Position numbers and translations under genes: made by a program
Shown here: positions 14,901-23,401 of the stretch, piece by piece
How the letters are laid out: every line of letters starts with the position of its first letter
How positions within the stretch are numbered: position 1 is the first letter of the stretch
Origin: JAYZDF01 sp036337945
GTDB taxonomy: Bacteria > Myxococcota > Kuafuiibacteriia > Kuafuiibacteriales > Kuafuiibacteriaceae
NCBI GenBank assembly: GCA_036337945.1
Contig: JAYZDF010000079.1
Coordinates: 1-25,027, forward strand
Length of the DNA: 25,027 nucleotides
Direction of reading: 5' to 3'
Notes under the pieces: model-generated
What the model saw: the letters and a program-made list of their open reading frames with translations, nothing else
Told to the model about the DNA's origin: nothing
The model's database searches: none

Positions 14901-16967
14901 TTACCGCTGTGGCTCGACGATGGCCTCCGCCACAATTTCGGCGACATCAAGGACTCGAACGCTTTCGTCCCGACTTTTTTCTTTTACGCCGTCTTCGAGC
15001 ATCGTCATACAAAACGGGCAGCCCACAGCAATAGTCGATGCCTTAGTTTCCAAGGCCTGCTCTGTTCTAACGGTGTTCACACGAGCTGTACCCTCGTGCT
15101 CCTCCATCCACATTTGTCCGCCGCCCGCGCCACAGCACATGGATGTTCGTTCGGACGCCTCCATCTCTACAAGATTTAGGTGACGAGAAGCCGCGAGAGA
15201 CCGACGAGGCGCATCAAACTCATTGTTCCAGCGCCCAAGGTAACAAGGGTCGTGGAAGGTGACGTCACCCATAATCCCCTCATCAAGAGTGATACGACCG
15301 GTCTGTATAAGCTGATCAATCAGTTGGGTGTGATGAACCACTTCAACGTCGTAATCAGCATTGAAAGCTGGGTATTCGTTCTTGAGTGAGTTCAGGCAAT
15401 GCGGACATGTCGTGACGATCTTTTGTACGCCGAAGTCCATGATGGTTTGAACATTTTGCGTAGCAAGGTCCGCGTAGAGATATTCGTTTCCAGTTCGTCG
15501 AGCAGGGTCGCCCGTGCATTTCTCGGCGGTTCCAAGAATCGCGTAAGAGATCTTGCCTGCATCCAGGATTTTGGTCGTCGCCTTCATAACTTTCTGAGCT
15601 CGATTGTCGTAGCTACCTGCACAACCAACCCAAAAAAGGTACTCAAACTCGTCTTTGTCTTCACTTCCGCCCCAGAATTTGAGTCCAAGGTCCTTAGCCC
15701 AGTCCGCTCTTTTATCTGCGCCAATACCCCACGGATTCGAATTATTCTCGATATTTCGATACGTATTCGCGAGTTCCGGAGACACGTCACCTTCCATCAA
15801 TGTCAGGTGACGGCGCATATCTATAATTGCGTCGACGTGGTCAATGAGTACTGGGCAACGGTCTACGCAAGCTCCGCACGTTGTACACGACCACAAAACG
15901 TCCTTGGAAATTTGACCAGGTTTCGCTTCTTCCTCGTTTTCTGCAATAAGTGCAAAAATGGGTTCGTGTTCTGCCGGTGCTTTGTTGAAGTCTAAGAGGC
16001 CTCGTTCTTTGAGAATCTCATCGCCATTGATGAAGAGATTTTTTCTCATGTCGTGAATAACTTTTTGGGGTTGTAGTGGCTTGCCAGTGTTATTCGCCGG
16101 ACAGTTGAGGTCGCAGCGTCCACATTCGGTGCACGCGTAAGTATCGAGCAGTGCCTTCCACGTGAAGTCTGTGACCTTTCCTACGCCGTAGGATTCGGCA
16201 GTTTCAAAGTCGATCGTATCTAGAGATGCAGATGGCTTGTCTTTCTTATTCACATAAATATTGGGAATACCGCCGAGCAGATGCATATGCTTCGAATGCG
16301 GAAGATAGTTCATGAAGCCCATGAGAATAAACGCGTGGGCCCACCACCAAACTTCGTACCAAAGGTTAGCATTCGTCGGCTCGAAAACGGACGAGACCAC
16401 ATTCGAAACGGGCAGCCAATCATTATAACCAGCGACATCTGGATGATTTCCTTTTAGCCCAGCTGCCATCGCCAAGAAGTAGGTCACCATAACGGTTGTG
16501 ATCATCGCGAGGATACGGAACGCATCTACGGACTTGTAGTGAATATGACTCGGTTTAATGACCACGCGCCGAAAGATCGCATTGACGACTGCAAACAGAA
16601 CGATGAAAGCCATCAAGTCGCCGCCTTGCAAAATTTTCGAATAGACGAAATCACCGAGGAAGTGCAGCGAGAACCATGGGAAGACACCGCGAATCACAAA
16701 TTCTGCATGACCGATAGTGATGATGGTAAACGCCCAGAAAAAGATCACATGGTTGTAACCAAACTTATAGTCGCGAACTCGCTTTTGGAAAAAAACCAAA
16801 AACAACACGTCTCCCATTCGCTCAACAGGATTGTCGAAGGATCCGGGCTTATCGTGACCGAGTCGTGCAAGTCGGATGAGTCGCCAGCACGAATATCCGA
16901 ACAAACCGAACATGGCAGCCAAGAAAGTTCCAAACAAAAGTGGTTTGAGTTGTACGTACGTCGACAT
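14901..16967 (-). CDS. Membrane-bound Fe-S oxidoreductase, HdrD/DUF224 type (EMO-like electron-transfer protein)
   Basis: A 688-residue fusion. The N-terminal third has several membrane helices (near residues 8-30, 72-92, 117-133, 150-170, 205-222) with His residues that could hold haem b, as in NarI/HdrE-like cytochromes. Two 4Fe-4S motifs follow: CTECGRCDLNCP at 279 and CTTCGACVDRCP at 361. Two cysteine-rich CCG domains end the protein: CAG at 449, TTCPHC at 519-524, DPC at 573-575, and MCCGAGGG at 610. This architecture is that of membrane EtfAB:(methyl)menaquinone oxidoreductases (EMO), which pass electrons from acyl-CoA dehydrogenases via ETF to quinone. It precedes the olefin operon in the same direction, separated by 297 bases; a functional link to acyl desaturation is possible but unproved. 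No etfAB is in view. Confidence 0.85.
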   Translation of the reverse strand: MSTYVQLKPLLFGTFLAAMFGLFGYSCWRLIRLARLGHDKPGSFDNPVERMGDVLFLVFFQKRVRDYKFGYNHVIFFWAFTIITIGHAEFVIRGVFPWFSLHFLGDFVYSKILQGGDLMAFIVLFAVVNAIFRRVVIKPSHIHYKSVDAFRILAMITTVMVTYFLAMAAGLKGNHPDVAGYNDWLPVSNVVSSVFEPTNANLWYEVWWWAHAFILMGFMNYLPHSKHMHLLGGIPNIYVNKKDKPSASLDTIDFETAESYGVGKVTDFTWKALLDTYACTECGRCDLNCPANNTGKPLQPQKVIHDMRKNLFINGDEILKERGLLDFNKAPAEHEPIFALIAENEEEAKPGQISKDVLWSCTTCGACVDRCPVLIDHVDAIIDMRRHLTLMEGDVSPELANTYRNIENNSNPWGIGADKRADWAKDLGLKFWGGSEDKDEFEYLFWVGCAGSYDNRAQKVMKATTKILDAGKISYAILGTAEKCTGDPARRTGNEYLYADLATQNVQTIMDFGVQKIVTTCPHCLNSLKNEYPAFNADYDVEVVHHTQLIDQLIQTGRITLDEGIMGDVTFHDPCYLGRWNNEFDAPRRSLAASRHLNLVEMEASERTSMCCGAGGGQMWMEEHEGTARVNTVRTEQALETKASTIAVGCPFCMTMLEDGVKEKSRDESVRVLDVAEIVAEAIVEPQR

Positions 16968-17070
16968 GGCTTACAAGGAATAGCTGTAGCCTAAACTTAG
17001 CGCAAATCAATTCGCGAAAATTGCCCGGATTTTTGGGGTTAACCGGCCTGATTTCGGGGATCTATAGGCT

Positions 17071-18252
17071 TTACGAACGGCAGAGATGGTCAACAGTTCG
17101 GCATAGAAACCGCATTTGGACGTCGAAGCCATAGGTGTCTTGCCAAGTACGTGCTGCCTCAATCATCTCTTTGCGTCGCGATTCGTCGTTAGCAATCCGC
17201 AAGATCGCGCCGGCCATCGCATCAATATCTTCAACTGGAACCATTTCGACCTGCGACTCATCAAAATAACGGCTTATACATCGGGTGCGCGGCGCAACTG
17301 CAGGTATTCCGACCGATACATACTCCAGAAGCTTCGTCGGCAACACTGAATCCTCTTGATCATCCCGATTAGGAATTATTCCTATGTGAGACGTTCGAAT
17401 CGCTTCTGCCACTTCACTTAGGGGCAATCGTCCGTTCGAAAAATGCAAAACATCATCGGGTAAGTTGAGCTCTTCGGCGATTCTTTTAACCTCTGGTAGG
17501 AAATCGCCGTCTCCCAAAACACTCATAACCAGACGTGAGTCTTGTGCTCTTGCCTTTGCAAAGGCTCTAATTCCAAGGTCTACCCCATATCGATGCAGAA
17601 TTGTCCCGTGATAAATGACTCGAATTTGGTCTTCTTCACCGTAGGCAGGCTGACTGTCGCGAGGCGGAAATAATTTAGGATCCGCAGCGTTCATGACAAT
17701 CGCCAGTTTATGGGTAGGAACTCCATCTCGTAAAAGTAGTTCGTACTGAGGCTCATGAACACAAATGACCGCGTCGGCAAAAGCGGTCGCGGTTTTTTGC
17801 ACCATGCGTAGGGCTTCGACCGCTTTTCCTTGTTTACTCAAACCAAATTTGACGGCGTAGAGATCAGGCATAAGATCATGCATATCCAAAATAACTTTAG
17901 CGCCTCTCAATCTTGGCCAGAACGCAGTAAAGACCATGAAATCGGGCATCGTATGAATATGGACTATATCAAACGGCGCAGTGTGGTGCTCACGTGAAAG
18001 TCTTGCTGCAGACACTATGAAAAATTGTAAATAAGAGCCCACATAAGCAAGTGCTTTCCCGCCGCGATATCTCGGTATGGAGATTCGTCTAATCTCGACA
18101 CCTTCAAGCTGACTCGTCGCCTCTGCCCCGTCGGATTGAAGGCACCACACGGTCACGTCATCACCTCGCGCAGCCAATGTTTCCGCTTCACGACGCACTC
18201 TTGGATCAGATTCGTAATGCGTATACGCAATCATTGCGATTCGTTTGGACAC
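17071..18252 (-). CDS. Glycosyltransferase family 4 protein
   Basis: A 393-residue GT-B fold glycosyltransferase. The N-terminal acceptor domain begins IAMIAYTHYESDPRVRREAE, typical of GT4, and the C-terminal donor domain has VIYHGTILHRYGVDLGIRAF and later GIIPN-SVLPTKLLEYVSVGIPAVA, where the acidic residue of the sugar-nucleotide site lies. It should transfer a sugar from a nucleotide or lipid donor, most likely to a surface polysaccharide or lipid, in the cytoplasm. It starts with GTG 18252 (a weak AAGAG upstream), and lies divergent to the GIY-YIG gene. No other polysaccharide gene is next to it, so the acceptor and sugar are unknown. The 103 bases between it and the Fe-S oxidoreductase contain no obvious terminator. 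Confidence 0.88.
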   Translation of the reverse strand: MSKRIAMIAYTHYESDPRVRREAETLAARGDDVTVWCLQSDGAEATSQLEGVEIRRISIPRYRGGKALAYVGSYLQFFIVSAARLSREHHTAPFDIVHIHTMPDFMVFTAFWPRLRGAKVILDMHDLMPDLYAVKFGLSKQGKAVEALRMVQKTATAFADAVICVHEPQYELLLRDGVPTHKLAIVMNAADPKLFPPRDSQPAYGEEDQIRVIYHGTILHRYGVDLGIRAFAKARAQDSRLVMSVLGDGDFLPEVKRIAEELNLPDDVLHFSNGRLPLSEVAEAIRTSHIGIIPNRDDQEDSVLPTKLLEYVSVGIPAVAPRTRCISRYFDESQVEMVPVEDIDAMAGAILRIANDESRRKEMIEAARTWQDTYGFDVQMRFLCRTVDHLCRS

Positions 18253-18326
18253 GCGGTGCTCTTATGCAATCTTTCACAGATTGCCAACAATTCCCTCTTG
18301 AAAGTGTCCTAAAGCGGCGCGAATAT

Positions 18327-18620
18327 ATGCAGCAAGCTATGAATCCCGGAGAGTTAGAATGGTTTGTCTACGTAGTTGAATGCCGAGATAAAAGTTTTTA
18401 CACCGGAATCACCAAAGATGTGACTCAACGAATAGAACAACATAACGAGGGAAAGGGCGCAAAATACACTCGTGGGCGAGGCCCTGTGCGCCTACTCGCG
18501 CAAAATGGACCCTTTTCGCAAGGTGAAGCACTTCGCTTAGAGCGAAGCGTCAAAAAATGTTCGAAACCAGAGAAACTGGCTTTTTTAAATTTAGCTGAAC
18601 CGAATAGCCCGACTGAGTAG
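18327..18620 (+). CDS. GIY-YIG domain small protein (UPF0213 type)
   Basis: A 97-residue protein with the single GIY-YIG nuclease-like domain of the UPF0213 group. The first motif is FVYVVEC (Val14-Tyr15-Val16), the second FYTGITKD (Tyr25-Thr26-Gly27), the conserved Arg is Arg35 in QRIEQHN, and the Glu lies in LRLERSVKK. Related small proteins are stand-alone and mostly uncharacterised; DNA-processing activity is presumed. The start is uncertain: ATG 18327 or 18339 both lie where the family usually begins, and neither has a clear ribosome-binding site; the frame stays open upstream into the start of the divergent glycosyltransferase gene. The stop lies seven bases from the end of the convergent prfC. 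Confidence 0.85.
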   Translation: MQQAMNPGELEWFVYVVECRDKSFYTGITKDVTQRIEQHNEGKGAKYTRGRGPVRLLAQNGPFSQGEALRLERSVKKCSKPEKLAFLNLAEPNSPTE

Positions 18621-18627
18621 ACTGGTT

Positions 18628-20235
18628 TTAAGTCCCAGGGGGTTTGCTAAAAGTAACTTCGGTATGAGTGGAAACCAAATGAGATTCAGACCATTCATCT
18701 CGGATCAAAAGCATGGGCGCACCATCGCGATCTTCTACCAGCAAAGCTAATTCACCTCGCTGCAGCTTCTTCAGAGCATCCTCGCTTCCGTCAACGCTGC
18801 GAATGACCTTGTATGGCATGGAGGACAAATCGATTTTGACATTGTACTCCATTTCCAATCTCGCCTTAAGAACTTCAAACTGCAGAGCACCGACGGCGCC
18901 GACGATCGGGTCTTTATCGAGCATGCCCCTTTGCCGAAAAACTTGAATCGCACCTTCTTGGGCTAATTGCTCTAGGCCTTTCTTCAGCTGTTTCCTTTTT
19001 CCGATATCCACCAAACGAACAATAGAGAAAAATTCTGGAGCAAATCTTGGAATGCCCTCAAACGTTATTTTACCGCGTTCACAGACTGTATCGCCAATTC
19101 TGAAATGTCCTGGGTCGAAGACACCGATAATATCTCCTGGATAGGCGAATTCTACTGCGCTTCGATCTTTTGCCATCATCTGCTGAGGATTAGTCAATTT
19201 GATCTTCTTTTTCAGCCGAGTGTGAGTCACTGGAGTGTCTTTGCTGAACTCACCTGAGCAAATTCTCATGAACGCCAATCGGTCCCGGTGAGAAGGGTCC
19301 ATGTTTGCCTGAATTTTGAACACAAAGGCCGAAAACTCAGGAGTGTTTGGATCAATGGGTCCATCCGCAGTTGAGCGAGGCGTCGGTTCCGGCGCCATAG
19401 ATAAAAACCGTGATAAGAAATGTTCGACACCAAAGTTATTCATTGCGGAACCAAAGAACATCGGTGTGATTTCACCCTTGAGAACCTTCTCGATTTCGAA
19501 ATTTTCTTGAGCTTCGTCGAGAAGCATACATTCTTCTTCAAGCTCATCGCGCTCAGCTTGATTCATGTGCCCCCCTGCAATCGCATCATCCAAGCTCATA
19601 GAGTGCATTTCAGTAGCAGTTTCCACGGTGTTTTCTCGGTCAAATACGAAAAAGTCTTCCGTTTCTCTTGAATAGATACCTCGAAACAATTGTCCGCTAC
19701 CCACCGGCCAAGTGAGTGGCACGACGGCAAGTCCAAGAACTTTTTCAATCTCATCCATCAAATCAAGCGGAGATTGAGATGCACGGTCCAGCTTGTTCAC
19801 AAACGTGAAAATAGGAATCTTCCGCATCGCACAAACCTTAAACAACTTGATTGTTTGCGGTTCCACACCTTTCGCGCCGTCAATCAACATGACTGCTGCA
19901 TCAGCAGCTGACAATGTACGGTACGTGTCCTCGGAGAAATCTTGGTGACCCGGAGTGTCGAGTAAGTTGATGGCACGGTCACGATACTCAAATTGCAGCA
20001 CCGAAGAGGTAATCGAAATCCCACGCTCCTGCTCGATCTTCATCCAATCACTGGTTGCATGGCGTGCAGCCTTTCGAGCGCGAACGGAACCCGCCTGACG
20101 AATCGCCCCTCCAAACAAGAGAAGTTTTTCGGTAAGCGTTGTTTTACCAGCATCCGGATGTGAAATAATGGCGAATGTGCGCCGGCGCACAAGTTCCTTC
20201 TCAATACGGGCTTTGACCTGTGGATCGGCACTCAT
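18628..20235 (-). CDS. prfC: Peptide chain release factor 3 (RF3 GTPase)
   Basis: A 535-residue translation GTPase, close to E. coli RF3 (529). GTPase motifs are SHPDAGKT (25-32), DTPGHQDF (93-100) and NKLD (147-150), with RGISITSS for the switch I region. The C-terminal half has the domain II/III features of RF3 (for example the segment PQQMMAKDRSAVEFAYPGDI). RF3 recycles RF1/RF2 from the ribosome after peptide release. ATG 20235 was chosen; a TTG two codons upstream is also in frame. No strong ribosome-binding site is seen. It is transcribed divergently from the VWA lipoprotein gene with about 98 bases between the starts, and converges on the GIY-YIG gene. Confidence 0.96.
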   Translation of the reverse strand: MSADPQVKARIEKELVRRRTFAIISHPDAGKTTLTEKLLLFGGAIRQAGSVRARKAARHATSDWMKIEQERGISITSSVLQFEYRDRAINLLDTPGHQDFSEDTYRTLSAADAAVMLIDGAKGVEPQTIKLFKVCAMRKIPIFTFVNKLDRASQSPLDLMDEIEKVLGLAVVPLTWPVGSGQLFRGIYSRETEDFFVFDRENTVETATEMHSMSLDDAIAGGHMNQAERDELEEECMLLDEAQENFEIEKVLKGEITPMFFGSAMNNFGVEHFLSRFLSMAPEPTPRSTADGPIDPNTPEFSAFVFKIQANMDPSHRDRLAFMRICSGEFSKDTPVTHTRLKKKIKLTNPQQMMAKDRSAVEFAYPGDIIGVFDPGHFRIGDTVCERGKITFEGIPRFAPEFFSIVRLVDIGKRKQLKKGLEQLAQEGAIQVFRQRGMLDKDPIVGAVGALQFEVLKARLEMEYNVKIDLSSMPYKVIRSVDGSEDALKKLQRGELALLVEDRDGAPMLLIRDEWSESHLVSTHTEVTFSKPPGT

Positions 20236-20333
20236 AGCCAACTCGCTATGATGATTCCGGCAATACTGACAACAAAAAACACCGAAAGAGATTTTTTTTA
20301 GATCGAAGAGGACGCAATCTCGTTCAAGTAGAC

Positions 20334-22151
20334 ATGAACCAGAGGAAACTGCTCATAATCACGTGTTTATCCGTCCTATTTGTGGCTTGTGTGTCTAATG
20401 TTGAGCCTACACGAACCAAAGGTGGGACCAGTTACGATTTCTCATCGGACACTGAAGAATCACAAACAATAGGCCGCATTGGAACAGCGGTAAAAACGCC
20501 GACTAATAAACCGGCAAAGGACCCTGCTTCTCGCCCTTCACCCGCAGCCGGATCGGTTCCTGTCGCACCTTCGAAGCTCACCCAAAATCTGAGCATCGGT
20601 ATGGATGACCAATTACAAGCTGTCGGTGACCTGGATTCAGGCATGCGAGGCCCTGGGACGAGACTATCGAAGTCAAAATCAAGCAGATACGTTGCCAGAG
20701 GAACAATACAAAATGGTAATCGCCCCTCAAGGCAACAACTCTTGTTCCAGAGCGAAAAGATTCTGGGCGATCAATTTAGGCGTCATGATGCGTCAAGCTT
20801 CAACAGCCCTACTATGACCCGGGCTGATCGTTATTCAACGTTTTCAATAGATGTTGATACCGCTTCATATTCTATTGCGCGGCGTAGTCTTATGAGCTCC
20901 CAAAAACCAAACCCTGGCTTGGTCCGCGTGGAAGAGATGATCAACTATTTCAAATACGATTACGATGCTCCTAATGGAAAGCCGTTTTCTATTCAATTCG
21001 ATGGTGCAGTTTCACCGGTGGACCAAAACAAGCATTATCTTCGAGTCGGAATTCAAGCGAAAGAGGTTCTAAAGGCCGCGCGTCAACCAAGCAATTTGGT
21101 CTTCTTGCTCGACACCAGTTGCTCGATGACCAGCGCCGATAAAATTAAACTGGCGAAATCAAGCATGAAGATCGCCGTGGAAAATCTTACGGAGAAAGAT
21201 CAAATCGCTATCACAACCTATGCAGGTGGTGTCCGCCTAGTGCTTCCTCCCACGCCAGCGACAAACACCAGGAAGATCTTTCAAGCCATCGAGCAGGTCA
21301 GCACGGCTGGAGGAACCGCAATGTCTTCGGGCATGCAGATAGCCTACCAGCAAGCCGCCTTAATGGTTCGACCCAACACAAATACCCGAGTCATTGTTCT
21401 TTCTGATGGTGATGCTAACATTGGTGCAACGCACCACACGGCAATGCTCAAGCAAATCAAAAACTACGTCAGTGAGGGTGTACGAATGACCACCATCGGT
21501 TTCGGCCAAGGCAACTATAAAGACGCGACGATGGAGCAACTCGCAAATAAAGGAAACGGAAATTACTATTATATTGATAGCCAAAGGATGGCTGAGCGAG
21601 TCTTCGGCCGAGATCTGACTCAAATGCTTCAGGACGTCGCGCAAGACGTAAAAATCCAAGTAGAATTTAATCCCGAGGCCGTCGAAGAGTATCGCCTGGT
21701 TGGATACGAAAATCGAAAAATTGCGGACCAAGATTTTCGAAATGATGAAGTTGATGCGGGCGAAATTGGCGCAGGACATCAAGTCACCGCGCTCTACGAA
21801 CTGAGTCTGAATTCGAACGTAAACACGAAAGATAAACTGGCAACCGTGCGCATCCGCTCGAAGGAGCCAATGGGTAACCAAGCAACTGAAACGGCCCGTA
21901 TTGTTCGAGTAGGCCAAGTTCGTATTCCATTCACAAAAAGTGCTGGTGATTTTCGGTTCGCAACCGCGGTCATGGGGGGTGCAGAGCTCCTAAGAAAAAG
22001 CCCTCATGCGGGCAACTGGAACTACGACCGTGTTCTGTCCATTATTTCTGATGCTTCGATGATTGATCACGACCGCAAGGAATTCTCGAAGCTCATGCGA
22101 GTCGCCAAAAAAATCGACTTGAAACATCGCGACCATCTCAGCGTTAGATGA
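20334..22151 (+). CDS. YfbK-like VWA-domain lipoprotein
   Basis: A 605-residue protein. The N-terminus MNQRKLLIITCLSVLFVAC gives a lipoprotein signal with Cys19. A low-complexity linker runs to about residue 160. The segment TFSIDVDTASYS then RVEEMINYFKYDY (169-210) is the hallmark of the von Willebrand N-terminal domain of YfbK proteins. The VWA domain starts near 254 with LVFLLDTSCSM, which keeps the metal-site pattern DxSxS (Asp260, Ser262, Ser264) with Cys in place of the usual Gly. A DUF3520-like region ends the protein. The family is widespread and poorly understood; the protein should sit lipid-anchored in the envelope and bind a partner through a divalent metal. The 98 bases to prfC hold no strong promoter that I can recognise. 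Confidence 0.88.
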   Translation: MNQRKLLIITCLSVLFVACVSNVEPTRTKGGTSYDFSSDTEESQTIGRIGTAVKTPTNKPAKDPASRPSPAAGSVPVAPSKLTQNLSIGMDDQLQAVGDLDSGMRGPGTRLSKSKSSRYVARGTIQNGNRPSRQQLLFQSEKILGDQFRRHDASSFNSPTMTRADRYSTFSIDVDTASYSIARRSLMSSQKPNPGLVRVEEMINYFKYDYDAPNGKPFSIQFDGAVSPVDQNKHYLRVGIQAKEVLKAARQPSNLVFLLDTSCSMTSADKIKLAKSSMKIAVENLTEKDQIAITTYAGGVRLVLPPTPATNTRKIFQAIEQVSTAGGTAMSSGMQIAYQQAALMVRPNTNTRVIVLSDGDANIGATHHTAMLKQIKNYVSEGVRMTTIGFGQGNYKDATMEQLANKGNGNYYYIDSQRMAERVFGRDLTQMLQDVAQDVKIQVEFNPEAVEEYRLVGYENRKIADQDFRNDEVDAGEIGAGHQVTALYELSLNSNVNTKDKLATVRIRSKEPMGNQATETARIVRVGQVRIPFTKSAGDFRFATAVMGGAELLRKSPHAGNWNYDRVLSIISDASMIDHDRKEFSKLMRVAKKIDLKHRDHLSVR

Positions 22152-22319
22152 GCCCACCTCAGTCTTTTACCTTTGTTTATTCTTGGGTAGCGAATGTGCG
22201 TTCAATCACGTCATTCGTTACCATTCCTGTTTCTGGGGCAAATTCGATTTTTATTGGTGATAATTAGCAACGATGTTGAAAGATGTCCGATAAGCGCGCT
22301 GCGCGGAGTGCACTCACAC

Positions 22320-23312
22320 ATGGGGAACAAAGCTGAACTAAATCAATTAGAGCAACACCTGCTCAAAGGTCTACAAAGCGAGAAACTGCGACTAGAGAAT
22401 TTATCGCCTCTTTCACGACTACAGACCTCTGAGGATGCGGATCCTAATGAGATCCTGGAGAGATACGAGCAGCTCGTTCGCAATTACCACCCAAAAAACT
22501 ACAGCCGGCATAACCCAATTGTTTCGGACACTGCGAAAGATATCGTTGAGCTTCTTGATGAAGCGAAAAAGTCCGCTTCAAAAAAATGGGAAGACGCGAA
22601 CTTGAGTTCAGACATTAGTGATATTGCTTTTGCTGCGAACCAATCGACAGACGATATTCCAGAATCTGCCAGTAATCCGGACGGTGACGAAGCTCAGACC
22701 ATTCCTAGCTACGAAGCTGTTGGCCCTGTTTCGGGAACTCTCAAGCAGCCACTCATGAACGCCGCATCGGACCCACGAACCCGGCCAGTGCCAACGAATC
22801 AGTATTTCAATCCGCCCACTGGCGACTTTCCGCATGTTCCGCATGGCATGCCGCCTCAACCTTACCCACCCGCGGTCGTGCCTATGGCGCCCAATTTTGC
22901 GCCAAATCCCCCCATTGCGATGACTCAACCTTTACCGGCTTCACCACCTGTTCATTATCCGACGCATGATCTTCCGCCGCACCCAATCGCGGCAGCAGGC
23001 TATTCAGCGATCCCGAGTGACCCCGTCAAAGGTCTAGCTTACCCTATAAAAGATCTTCCTCCTGTGCCCGGCTCGAATGAATTCAATGATCTACAGGGCC
23101 AAGTACGAGTATTGAATCACCGTGCGCTAACCGCAGAAACCCGAATGCGAACCATGGAACGAGTGCACCGCGAACAAACGTCTCTACTCGAATCGCAATT
23201 ACTCGCTGCTCTGCACCGAGCGGAACGAGCGGAGCAACGTTTGATGGAACTAGAGCGTAGAGGCTCACCCGCCGACATCGGGAGTTTTCCAGTACCCCCT
23301 CTTGCGCGTTAA
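22320..23312 (+). CDS. J-domain-like, proline-rich, coiled-coil protein
   Basis: A 330-residue protein in three parts. Residues 38-92 resemble a J domain (DPNEILERYEQLVRNYHP), but the essential HPD tripeptide reads HPK at 57-59, so DnaK stimulation is doubtful. Residues about 145-275 are rich in Pro and low in complexity (GMPPQPYPPAVVPMAP). Residues about 280-318 are a Glu/Arg/Leu-rich coiled coil. No signal or membrane segment is present with the chosen ATG 22320, which has GGAG eleven bases upstream; the frame stays open to an ATG at 22194, but that would add an odd hydrophobic stretch. The function is unknown; the layout suggests an adaptor or scaffold. It is followed after 89 bases by lptF. 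Confidence 0.6.
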   Translation: MGNKAELNQLEQHLLKGLQSEKLRLENLSPLSRLQTSEDADPNEILERYEQLVRNYHPKNYSRHNPIVSDTAKDIVELLDEAKKSASKKWEDANLSSDISDIAFAANQSTDDIPESASNPDGDEAQTIPSYEAVGPVSGTLKQPLMNAASDPRTRPVPTNQYFNPPTGDFPHVPHGMPPQPYPPAVVPMAPNFAPNPPIAMTQPLPASPPVHYPTHDLPPHPIAAAGYSAIPSDPVKGLAYPIKDLPPVPGSNEFNDLQGQVRVLNHRALTAETRMRTMERVHREQTSLLESQLLAALHRAERAEQRLMELERRGSPADIGSFPVPPLAR

Positions 23313-23401
23313 CGACCAGAGCGAAAACAGTCTTTTCGCATAACGACGTCATTTCGTGACAAAGGCAACTTTTCCGGCGATGCTTGTTCAGCGTGGGAAA
23401 G

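Noticed and set aside
14668..15183. Plus-strand frame of 171 codons across the gap before fabF
   Set aside because: More than half is antisense to the Fe-S oxidoreductase, and the remainder shows no domain, signal or start site.
15399..15995. Plus-strand frame of 198 codons opposite the Fe-S oxidoreductase
   Set aside because: Antisense to a gene with clear cluster motifs; Cys- and Arg-rich composition reflects complementary codons of that gene.
16968..17070. GC-rich segment and the GGTTAACC palindrome as a terminator after the glycosyltransferase gene
   Set aside because: No stable stem followed by a T-run could be formed on the minus strand.
22236..22275. TGATAAT motif as an extended -10 promoter before the J-like gene
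   Set aside because: No acceptable -35 element is spaced 16-18 bases upstream, so it was left out as a feature.
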